A stretch of 5,583 nt of DNA from Cyanobacteria bacterium K_DeepCast_35m_m2_023 (GTDB lineage: Bacteria > Cyanobacteriota > Cyanobacteriia > PCC-6307 > Cyanobiaceae). A model generated the notes under the pieces. The model had not been told where the DNA came from. It made no database searches and saw nothing but the letters and a program-made list of their open reading frames with translations. A program made the position numbers and the translations under genes. The DNA lies in the NCBI GenBank assembly GCA_016882345.1, contig VGQR01000149.1:1-5583 (forward strand), given 5' to 3'. This document shows, in pieces, positions 1 to 5,472 of this stretch (positions are counted from its first letter, which is position 1; every line of letters begins with the position of its first letter).

Positions 1-494
1 GCGAGTGCAGCTGCCCCGACAAAGCCAACCCCTGCAAGCACGTGAGCGCGGTCTTCTACCTGATGGGAGACCGCTTCAGCGAAGACCCGTTCGTGCTGTT
101 TCAGCTGCGCGGCCGCACCCGCGCCCAGCTGCTGAGCGATCTGGCCAAAGGGCGCCGAAGGCTGCTGGCCAGGGCCGCTGCCGGCCAGGCTGCAGCCGAC
201 GGACCACCGCAACCGGACGCCGTAGGCCCCCAACGAGCAGCTCACGCTGCCATTGCGGATCCGAGCCGCTGGTGGCGCTACGACGCAGCGCTCGATCCGA
301 GTCTGGTGGTGATCGCCCCCGCCCTCGAGGGTGACACCGGCCTCGATGCCGCAGGTCCGCTGCCCCTGGCCGAGGAACCCCGCTTCCCCGGCGCCAACCG
401 CCTGTTCCTGGAACAGCTCAAGGACCAGGGCCAACTGCTGGCCACCGCGGCCATGGCCACCGCCATGGATAACGGCAGCAGCAATGACAGCTGA
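1..494 (+). CDS. SWIM zinc-finger domain protein, C-terminal part (5' end outside window)
   Basis: The reading frame is open from the left edge (first full codon at base 3) to a TGA at 492-494, giving 163 codons. The first residues carry a CxC...PCKH pattern (Cys codons at 6, 12 and 33, His at 39). This matches the CxCx(n)CxH zinc-binding signature of the SWIM domain, followed by the usual hydrophobic helix (VSAVFYLMG). SWIM domains bind DNA or protein. In bacteria such proteins are often encoded beside SNF2-type helicases, but no helicase is visible here. After the finger comes a segment rich in Arg and Ala (about codons 34-75), then a Pro/Asp-rich low-complexity tail with no recognised domain. 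The GTG at 42 lies inside the zinc motif and is not the real start. The next gene starts on this stop codon, so the two are probably co-transcribed. Family assignment is fairly firm; the specific role is unknown. Confidence 0.8.
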   Translation, partial: ECSCPDKANPCKHVSAVFYLMGDRFSEDPFVLFQLRGRTRAQLLSDLAKGRRRLLARAAAGQAAADGPPQPDAVGPQRAAHAAIADPSRWWRYDAALDPSLVVIAPALEGDTGLDAAGPLPLAEEPRFPGANRLFLEQLKDQGQLLATAAMATAMDNGSSNDS

Positions 495-994
495 TGCGCG
501 AGAGCCCCTGGCTGACGCCCGAGAGCATCGGCCTTGCCGGGTGCATCGTCGCCAGCCACGAGCGCGCCTTTGGGCGGCCGCTGCTGGCCTGCGGGGCGGC
601 TGCAGGCTCAGCTCCTGACCCACGCCTGCTGGCCCAGGAGCTGTTTGCCGCTGACACTGTGGTGCTGGCCCACGACGGTGCCCCCCTGGATCAGGGCGAG
701 GGACCCCGGCTCACCTACGCCAATCGCGCCGCCCTGCGGCTCTGGCGCCGTGACTGGGCCGCCATGGTGGGCATGCCCTCGAGCCGCACCGCAGAGCCGG
801 CAGAGCGGGCCAGCCGCCAACAGGCGCTGACCACCGCCCAGCAACAGCTGGCGATCACGAACTACAGCGGCATCCGCATCGACAGCCGGGGGCGTCGCTT
901 TGCGATCACCGGTGCCCGCATCTGGACGCTGCGCGATGCCAGCGGCCTGCCCTGCGGCCAGGCCGCTGCCTTCAGCGACTTGCACTGGCTCTGA
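494..994 (+). CDS. MEKHLA (PAS-like) domain protein
   Basis: This encodes 166 residues, nearly all one domain. Recognisable MEKHLA-family blocks are LTYANRAALRLW (from residue 73), the GMPSSRTAEPAERASRQ block (from residue 93), NYSGIRIDSRGRRF, and a closing GQAAAFSDLHWL. The domain is PAS-like and also occurs at the C-terminus of plant class III HD-ZIP proteins. In bacteria it is usually a stand-alone cytosolic protein of unknown function, so a ligand- or signal-sensing role is only an inference. No signal peptide or membrane segment is seen. The ATG at 494 shares its A with the TGA of the preceding SWIM gene (TGATG), and no clear Shine-Dalgarno precedes it, which points to translational coupling. 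The last codons and the stop lie inside a 24-base direct repeat that recurs at 1754-1777. Length and motifs look complete. Confidence 0.8.
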   Translation: MRESPWLTPESIGLAGCIVASHERAFGRPLLACGAAAGSAPDPRLLAQELFAADTVVLAHDGAPLDQGEGPRLTYANRAALRLWRRDWAAMVGMPSSRTAEPAERASRQQALTTAQQQLAITNYSGIRIDSRGRRFAITGARIWTLRDASGLPCGQAAAFSDLHWL

Positions 995-999
995 CAAGG
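976..999 (+). repeat. Direct repeat, left copy (MEKHLA gene end)
   Basis: This 24-base stretch matches 1754-1777 at 21 of 24 positions, with the core GCACTGGCTCTGAC identical. It covers the final codons and TGA of the MEKHLA gene. The two copies lie 778 bases apart and bracket the toxin-antitoxin module. Similarity stops abruptly to the right of base 999 and fades to the left of 976. Confidence 0.6.
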
Positions 1000-1025
1000 C
1001 GCCGCGACCTCAGCGAACCTTTTTT
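996..1025 (+). terminator. Possible Rho-independent terminator of the SWIM-MEKHLA unit
   Basis: Directly after the MEKHLA stop, AAGG-CGC (996-1002) can pair with GCG (1013-1015) and CCTT (1018-1021), leaving a bulged AA and a 10-base loop. The 3' arm runs into six T residues (1020-1025). The stem is only 7 bp and interrupted, so this is a weak but well-placed candidate. Confidence 0.35.
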
Positions 1026-1026
1026 A

Positions 1027-1061
1027 CTTGCAAATCGGGCACGACAGTTCACATTTGCAAG
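1027..1061. repeat. 9-bp perfect inverted repeat CTTGCAAAT / ATTTGCAAG
   Basis: CTTGCAAAT at 1027-1035 is the exact reverse complement of ATTTGCAAG at 1053-1061, with a 17-base spacer. The arms are AT-rich in a GC-rich surrounding. Neither strand has a T-tract on the correct side for a terminator. The 7-base part CTTGCAA recurs at 1736-1742, next to the antitoxin start codon. It could be a protein-binding dyad or the remnant of an element end; the sequence does not decide. Confidence 0.5.
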
Positions 1062-1162
1062 GACATCCACCACGGTCATGGCCCTGCTGAGCTGCGCCCG
1101 CCGGGGTCGACGCCATCGGCGTCGCCGAGCTGGCCGATTTACTGCGGAAACCCTGAGCAGCC
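1062..1162. other. Non-coding spacer with a small hairpin
   Basis: About 100 bases between the inverted repeat and the end of the toxin relic hold no convincing gene. A perfect 7-bp stem with a 3-base loop lies at 1108-1124 (CGACGCC, ATC, GGCGTCG). It sits about 40 bases past the toxin stop on the minus strand but has no T-tract. On the plus strand the frame after the TGA at 1088-1090 reads a protein-like stretch of about 21 codons (ending AELADLLRKP and a stop at 1154-1156) with no start codon. It may be a relic of a gene end or chance. Confidence 0.3.
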
Positions 1163-1486
1163 TCAACCCTGCCGGTCAGGCTCCTGCCAGGGATTGACCA
1201 CGCCGACCGGCAAATCGGCCACATCCTTGAGGTTGCAGGTAACCAGCACCAAGTCGTGCTCCAGCGCCTGGGCCACCAGCAGGCTGTCGATCGCCGCCAG
1301 CGGCCGCCCCGCCGCAGCCAGCAAGCAGCCCCAGCGGTGCGCGACGGCCGCGGCGATGCCCAGGATCCGGCCCGCAAAAAAAGCCGGCAGCTCGTCCTGC
1401 AGCCACTGCAGCAGCAGGTCGCGTCGCGATCCAGCCGGCAAACGCTCCACCCCGCGGCGGATCTCGCCCAGGGTCAGCACACTCAA
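1163..1486 (-). pseudogene. N-terminally truncated VapC/FitB-type PIN-domain toxin (relic)
   Basis: The frame encodes 107 residues from a TTG at 1486-1484, against roughly 135-145 for full family members. It begins directly at the internal block SVLTLGEIRRGVERL. It retains the second acidic residue (Glu8 of GEI), Asp67 (in AAIDSLLVAQA), the TCNLKDV segment (Asn85, Asp88) and the closing GVVNPW. The expected N-terminal segment of about 35-40 residues, with the LDTN motif and its first metal-binding Asp, is absent. The frame upstream is closed by a TGA at 1540-1538 and holds no LDTN. Intact PIN toxins are Mg-dependent ribonucleases; without the first Asp this one is predicted to be inactive. 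It overlaps the antitoxin stop by 4 bases, as expected for an operon, so the deletion seems confined to the 5' end of the toxin gene. A run of seven T residues on its sense strand (1382-1376) encodes FF but causes no visible shift. A shortened, still antitoxin-binding product remains possible. Confidence 0.7.
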
Positions 1487-1734
1487 GTCAGATCCACATC
1501 CCTGACCGGATCTGGGCAGCGCTCCAGCTCCAGCCCATCAGCGCCAACCAGCGGCGACTGACGAATGAAGGCCACCAGTGACTCGCCGGCATCCTGCTGG
1601 CGCTGATACGACTCAGCCGACACCACCACGGCAACGGGGAGCCCATGGGAGGTGAGCTGCTGGGGCTGCTGCTGGGCCCGCTTGATCAGCTCGGACAGAC
1701 GGGCCTTGGCTTCATGGATGGGCCAGCTCTGCAT
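1483..1734 (-). CDS. Phd/YefM-type antitoxin of a VapBC-like module
   Basis: This encodes 83 residues, the usual length for the family. The N-terminal DNA-binding part is recognisable: WPIHEAKARLSELIKRAQ (residues 4-21), then the SHGLPVAVVVSAESYQR block (residues 29-45). The C-terminal tail (SLVAFIRQSPLVG from about residue 51, ending RDVDLT) is the segment that normally binds and inhibits the partner toxin, and it appears complete. The ATG at 1734-1732 is preceded by AGG with an 8-base gap, a weak but plausible ribosome-binding site. The stop overlaps the start of the truncated toxin frame. Such antitoxins usually repress their own operon, and a CTTGCAA element lies just upstream of the start. 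With the toxin damaged, it may act as an orphan antitoxin or be decaying itself. It is transcribed divergently from flv3. Confidence 0.8.
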   Translation of the reverse strand: MQSWPIHEAKARLSELIKRAQQQPQQLTSHGLPVAVVVSAESYQRQQDAGESLVAFIRQSPLVGADGLELERCPDPVRDVDLT

Positions 1735-1753
1735 GCTTGCAACCTAGTCACAT

Positions 1754-1777
1754 CGACGGGCACTGGCTCTGACCAGG
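1754..1777 (+). repeat. Direct repeat, right copy
   Basis: This is the second copy of the 24-base repeat found at 976-999 (21 of 24 identical). Read in the same frame as the MEKHLA end it also gives Asp-Gly-His-Trp-Leu-stop, although no MEKHLA coding sequence precedes it. It lies in the 90-base gap between the divergent antitoxin and flv3 genes. Confidence 0.6.
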
Positions 1778-1800
1778 GCCCCGCTGGCCCTGCCTACAGT
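1769..1800 (+). promoter_or_regulatory. Weak candidate promoter for flv3-flv1
   Basis: TACAGT at 1795-1800 is a 4-of-6 match to TATAAT, placed about 25 bases before the flv3 start. The nearest -35-like sequence, CTGACC at 1769-1774, is a poor match and sits 20 bases away, longer than usual. The candidate overlaps a GC hairpin. It is the best placed option in the gap, but the support is thin. Confidence 0.2.
1774..1792. repeat. Perfect 7-bp GC hairpin in the antitoxin-flv3 gap
   Basis: CAGGGCC (1774-1780) pairs exactly with GGCCCTG (1786-1792) around a CCGCT loop. It begins right after the TGA contained in the right direct-repeat copy. It has no T-tract, so it is not a typical terminator. It may be an operator in the divergent promoter region, or the old 3' hairpin of the MEKHLA transcript. 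Confidence 0.5.
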
Positions 1801-1814
1801 CAGGACAAGAGCCT

Positions 1815-1818
1815 GGAG
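1815..1818 (+). promoter_or_regulatory. Ribosome-binding site of flv3
   Basis: GGAG lies 6 bases before the ATG at 1825. This decides the start codon: the frame remains open upstream to about 1645, but that part runs antisense through the antitoxin gene and has no family similarity. Confidence 0.7.
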
Positions 1819-1824
1819 CTGCCG

Positions 1825-3591
1825 ATGGTTGCCACGTCAACGGCCACACCAGTGGGCGCCACCCCGCGCCTGAGCCTGCAGTGCGAGCCGATCGGCCCCG
1901 ATTCGACCACGATCCGCTCGCTCGACTGGGACCGCAGCCGCTTCGACATCGAGTTCGGTCTGCGCAACGGCACCACGTACAACAGCTTTGTGGTGCGCGG
2001 CGAGCGCACCGCCCTGATCGACACCAGCCACCTCAAGTTCGAAAGCACCTGGCTGCCGCTGCTGGAGCAGCAGATCGATCCGGCGGCGATCGATGTGTTG
2101 ATCGTCAGCCACACCGAGCCCGACCACTCGGGCCTGATCGGCCACCTGCTCGACCGCAACCCCGAGATTGAAATCGTCGCCTCCAAGGTGGCGATCCAAT
2201 TTCTTGAGAACCAGGTGCACCGGCCGTTCAAGAGCCGCGCTGTCAAGAGCGGCGACGAACTGGACCTGGGCACCAACCCCAGCAGCGGCGTGGCCCACCG
2301 CTTCGAATTTCTGAGCGCGCCGAATCTGCACTGGCCCGACACGATCTTTTCGTTCGACCACGGGACCGGCATCCTCTACACCTGCGATGCCTTCGGGTTG
2401 CACTACTGCTCAGACGACGTCTTTGACGTCAACCCCGGCGCGATCGCTCCCGACTTTCGCTTCTATTACGAGTGCCTGATGGGGCCCAACGCCCGCAGCG
2501 TGCTGCAGGCCCTCAAGCGGATGGATGCCCTGCCTGAGGTCACGACGATTGCCGTGGGCCACGGGCCACTGTTGCGCCACCACCTGTCCACCTGGATCGA
2601 CGACTACCGCAGCTGGAGCTCAGAGCGCAGCAGCGCCGAGGCCTATGTGGCCGTCTGCTACCTGAGCCAGACCGGGTTCTGCGACCGGCTCAGCCAGGCG
2701 ATTGCCCGGGGCATCGGCAAGGCCGGCGCCGCCGTGCAACTGGTCGATCTGCGCGCCACCGACGCCCAGGAGCTGAGCGCCCTGATCGGGGACGCCAGCG
2801 CCGTGGTGGTGCCCACCTGGCCTGCCAACCCCGATGCCGAGCTGCAGGCCAGCATCGGCACCCTGCTGGCCACCCTCAAGCCTAAGCAGTGGGTGGGCTG
2901 CTACGACGCCTTCAGCGGCGACGACGAACCGATCGACACGGTCGCCAACCAGCTGCGGGCCCAGGGCCAACCCGCGGGCTTTGAACCGCTGCGCATCCGC
3001 CAGCTGCCCAGCGCCGAGGACTACCAGCGCTGCGAAGAAGCGGGCACCGACCTGGGCCAGCTGCTCACCAAGGCCAAGACCATTGCCGCGATGAAGTCCC
3101 TCGATGGCGACCTCGACAAGGCGCTGGGTCGCCTGTCCGGCGGGCTGTACGTGGTGACGGCGCGCCAGGGCGAAGGCGAGGCGCGGCTCAGTGGCGCCAT
3201 GGTCGCCAGCTGGGTGAGCCAGGCGAGCTTTGAGCCGCCGGGGCTCACGGTGGCCGTGGCCAAAGACCGCGCCATCGAAGCGCTGATGCAGGTCGGCGAT
3301 CGCTTCGTGCTCAACGTGCTGCGCGACGACAACCACCAGGAGCTGTTGCGGCATTTTCTCAAGCGCTTCCCGCCTGGGGCCGACCGCTTCGCCGGCGTCA
3401 ACGTGCTCGAGGGGGTCGCCCAGGGCGGCCCGGTGCTGGCCGATGCCCTGGCGTTCCTGGGCTGCCGCGTGGTGCAGCGGCTCGAAGGCCCCGACCACTG
3501 GATCATCTACGCCGAGGTCGAGCAAGGCAACGTCTCCGACACCGAGGCCGCCACCGCCGTGCATCACCGCAAGGTGGGCAATCACTACTGA
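1825..3591 (+). CDS. flv3: Flavodiiron protein Flv3 (canonical di-iron ligands)
   Basis: This encodes 588 residues with the three-domain plan specific to oxygenic phototrophs. The first is a metallo-beta-lactamase-like di-iron domain (about 28-265). The second is a flavodoxin-like FMN domain (about 273-416, opening AYVAVCYLSQTGFCDRL). The third is an NAD(P)H:flavin reductase-like domain (about 431-588, with GRLSGGLYVVTA and MVASWVSQASF). All iron ligands of the family are present: His96, Glu98, Asp100 and His101 in SHTEPDHSG, His169 in NLHWPD, Asp188 in TCDAFG and His246 in VGHGP, with normal spacing. In the cyanobacterial family, Flv3 works with Flv1 to reduce O2 to water with electrons from the acceptor side of photosystem I, a cytosolic Mehler-like reaction that protects PSI in fluctuating light. 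The stop is one base from the flv1 start. Flv4 is the main alternative, but the adjacent Flv1-like partner with no gene between them favours Flv3. Confidence 0.85.
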   Translation: MVATSTATPVGATPRLSLQCEPIGPDSTTIRSLDWDRSRFDIEFGLRNGTTYNSFVVRGERTALIDTSHLKFESTWLPLLEQQIDPAAIDVLIVSHTEPDHSGLIGHLLDRNPEIEIVASKVAIQFLENQVHRPFKSRAVKSGDELDLGTNPSSGVAHRFEFLSAPNLHWPDTIFSFDHGTGILYTCDAFGLHYCSDDVFDVNPGAIAPDFRFYYECLMGPNARSVLQALKRMDALPEVTTIAVGHGPLLRHHLSTWIDDYRSWSSERSSAEAYVAVCYLSQTGFCDRLSQAIARGIGKAGAAVQLVDLRATDAQELSALIGDASAVVVPTWPANPDAELQASIGTLLATLKPKQWVGCYDAFSGDDEPIDTVANQLRAQGQPAGFEPLRIRQLPSAEDYQRCEEAGTDLGQLLTKAKTIAAMKSLDGDLDKALGRLSGGLYVVTARQGEGEARLSGAMVASWVSQASFEPPGLTVAVAKDRAIEALMQVGDRFVLNVLRDDNHQELLRHFLKRFPPGADRFAGVNVLEGVAQGGPVLADALAFLGCRVVQRLEGPDHWIIYAEVEQGNVSDTEAATAVHHRKVGNHY

Positions 3592-3592
3592 G

Positions 3593-5434
3593 ATGACCGT
3601 CACCAGCCCCCCGCCAACCGGCAGCGAACGCCGCGTCATCGCCCTCGAACTGGAGCCGGGGCTGGTCTGCCTCAAGGGGCTGAGTCCGAAGCGCCTGCGC
3701 TTCGAAATCGAATACGGGCTTGAGCGGGGAACCACGGCCAACAGCTTTTTGTTTTTGGCCGGACCCAACGCCGAGGGCAGACCCGTGCCAGCGGTGCTGG
3801 TGCACCCCCCCGGCACCTCGTTTGCCGAACCGTTTCTCGAGCAACTGGCGGCGTTGGTTGCCGCCGACGCGCCGCTCAAGGTGGTGGTCGGCCATGTCAA
3901 CCCCAACCGGGTGGCCCTGTTGCAGCAGCTGGCAGAGCGCTGGCCCCAGCTGATGCTGGTGGCCTCCAACGCCGGCGCCAAGCTGCTCGCAGACCTGTGG
4001 TCGCTGCGCAAGCCCGCCCCGCCGGGCAGCGCCGAAGCGAATGAAGCGGTGCTGCCGCCGCTGCCGCCGATCGATGTGATCAAACACGAGCTGAGCCGCC
4101 CTTTGAGCCACGGGCACGTGCTGCAGCTGCTGCCGGTGCCCACGCCGCGCTGGCCGGGGGCCCTGGCCGCCTTCGAAGAGACCAGCGGCCTGCTGATGAG
4201 CGGCAAGTTCTTCGCCGCCCACCTGTGCAGCGAGGCCTTTGCCGAGGCCAACCGCAGCAGCAGCGAAGAGGACCGCCGCTACTTCTACGACTGCCTGATG
4301 GCACCGATGGCCAGCCAGGTCGAGAGCGTGGTCGAGCGTTTTGAAGCACTCGACATCCGCACGATTGCCCCAGGCCATGGACCGGCGATCGCCGAAAGCT
4401 GGCGCAGCCTGCTGGCCGACTACCGCCGCTGGGGCGAGAGCAGCAGCCGCAGCAGCCTGTCGGTGGCCCTGCTGTTCGCCAGCGCCTATGGCAACACCGC
4501 CGCCATCGCCGACGCCCTGGCCCAGGGGGTGTCCCGCACCGGCGTGCGGGTCGAGAGCATCAATTGCGAATTCAGCCCACCCGAGCAATTGCTGGCCGCA
4601 ATCCGCAGCTGCGATGCGCTGTTGATCGGCTCACCCACCCTGGGGGGCCATGCCCCCACACCGATCGTGTCGGCCCTGGGCACCGTGCTGGCCGAAGCCG
4701 ACCGCAGCAAACCGGTGGGCGTGTTCGGCAGTTTCGGCTGGAGCGGCGAAGCCCTCGAGCTGCTCGAGACCAAGCTGCGCGATGGCGGCTTCACGCTGGC
4801 GTTCGAGCCGATCAAGGTGAAGTTCAGCCCCGATGCGCCCACCCTCAAAACGATTGAAGAAATCGGCACCGCCCTGGGGCGCCAGCTGCTGGCCGAACAG
4901 CGCCGCAGCCTGCGCCGCCAGAGCGCCGGCGGCCTGGCCGAGAGCCGCAGCGACCCCGCCGTGCAGGCCCTCGGCCGCGTGGTGGGGTCGCTCTGCGTGC
5001 TCACGGTCCGCAAGGGCGAGGGCGCCCATGGCCTCAGCAGCGCCCTGGTGGCCAGCTGGGTGAGCCAGGCCAGCTTCAGCCCCCCCGGCTTCACCGTGGC
5101 CGTCGCCAAGGACCGGGCCGCCGAATCGCTGCTGCACATCGGCGATCTGTGCTGCCTCAACGTGCTGGCGGCAGGTCGTGAAACCGCTCTGATGAAGCAG
5201 TTTCTGCAGCCCTTTGCCCCCGGGGCCGACCGCTTTTCCGGCCTCGCGCTGGAGGCGAGCCCCCAGGGGCAGCCGATCCTGCCGGCGGCCCTGGCCTGGC
5301 TGGAGGCCACGGTCACGGCCCGCATGGAATGCGGCGACCACTGGCTCATCTACGCCCAGGCCAACACCGGCGGGGTGCTCGATCCCGAGGGCAGCACCGC
5401 CGTGCACCAACGGCGCAGCGGCGCCAACTACTGA
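3593..5434 (+). CDS. flv1: Flavodiiron protein Flv1 (degenerate di-iron site)
   Basis: This encodes 613 residues with the same three domains: beta-lactamase-like (about 30-280), flavodoxin-like (about 289-440, opening VALLFASAYGNT, a good FMN-phosphate loop) and flavin reductase-like (about 457-613, with LVASWVSQASF and closing AVHQRR). The iron site is largely replaced: the HxExDH motif reads HVNPNR (His101, Asn103, Asn105, Arg106), the next His is Arg186 (TPRWPG) and the bridging Asp is Lys205 (MSGKFF). Only His101 and the distal His262 (PGHGP) remain. Loss of ligands to neutral or basic residues is typical of Flv1 and Flv2. By family knowledge it functions with Flv3, probably as a hetero-oligomer. 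A Pro/Ala-rich stretch at about residues 140-160 looks like an added loop in the first domain. The ATG at 3593 follows the flv3 stop by one base, so translational coupling is likely; the best upstream GG-rich sequence is too far away to be a strong ribosome-binding site. Flv2 is the alternative name. Confidence 0.85.
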   Translation: MTVTSPPPTGSERRVIALELEPGLVCLKGLSPKRLRFEIEYGLERGTTANSFLFLAGPNAEGRPVPAVLVHPPGTSFAEPFLEQLAALVAADAPLKVVVGHVNPNRVALLQQLAERWPQLMLVASNAGAKLLADLWSLRKPAPPGSAEANEAVLPPLPPIDVIKHELSRPLSHGHVLQLLPVPTPRWPGALAAFEETSGLLMSGKFFAAHLCSEAFAEANRSSSEEDRRYFYDCLMAPMASQVESVVERFEALDIRTIAPGHGPAIAESWRSLLADYRRWGESSSRSSLSVALLFASAYGNTAAIADALAQGVSRTGVRVESINCEFSPPEQLLAAIRSCDALLIGSPTLGGHAPTPIVSALGTVLAEADRSKPVGVFGSFGWSGEALELLETKLRDGGFTLAFEPIKVKFSPDAPTLKTIEEIGTALGRQLLAEQRRSLRRQSAGGLAESRSDPAVQALGRVVGSLCVLTVRKGEGAHGLSSALVASWVSQASFSPPGFTVAVAKDRAAESLLHIGDLCCLNVLAAGRETALMKQFLQPFAPGADRFSGLALEASPQGQPILPAALAWLEATVTARMECGDHWLIYAQANTGGVLDPEGSTAVHQRRSGANY

Positions 5435-5450
5435 GCGCCTGCCAAGCCGA

Positions 5451-5472
5451 GTGGGCTACCTCCCCAGCCCGC
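5451..5472 (+). other. Hairpin downstream of flv1
   Basis: GTGGGCT (5451-5457) pairs with AGCCCGC (5466-5472) with one G-T wobble around an 8-base loop. It lies 16 bases past the flv1 stop but is not followed by T residues. It may serve as an mRNA 3'-end structure; calling it a terminator is not justified. Confidence 0.3.

Noticed and set aside
1027..1061. Inverted repeat as a Rho-independent terminator
   Set aside because: The T-run lies before, not after, the stem on the plus strand, and the minus strand has no T-run after it; the 17-base loop and AT-rich stem also argue against it.
900..1505. Plus-strand frame through the toxin region
   Set aside because: It shows no family motifs, while the opposite strand carries clear PIN-domain and Phd/YefM blocks.
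1645..1824. Longer N-terminus for flv3
   Set aside because: The added part runs antisense through the antitoxin gene and has no flavodiiron similarity; GGAG before the ATG at 1825 fixes the start.
3443..3592. Longer N-terminus for flv1
   Set aside because: It would overlap the conserved C-terminus of flv3 in another frame and reads as Pro/Ser/Thr-rich noise; the ATG at 3593 fits the family N-terminus.
2620..4251. Very long minus-strand open frame antisense to flv3 and flv1
   Set aside because: It has no recognisable domain, low-complexity composition, and spans two well-supported plus-strand genes. Such frames are common in GC-rich DNA.
3503..4588. Long minus-strand frame antisense to flv1
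   Set aside because: It is rich in Gly, Ala, His and Gln with no family motif, and mirrors codon bias of the real gene.
4486..5349. Minus-strand frame antisense to the 3' half of flv1
   Set aside because: It is Ser/Arg/Pro-rich with no motif and is fully contained in a confident gene.
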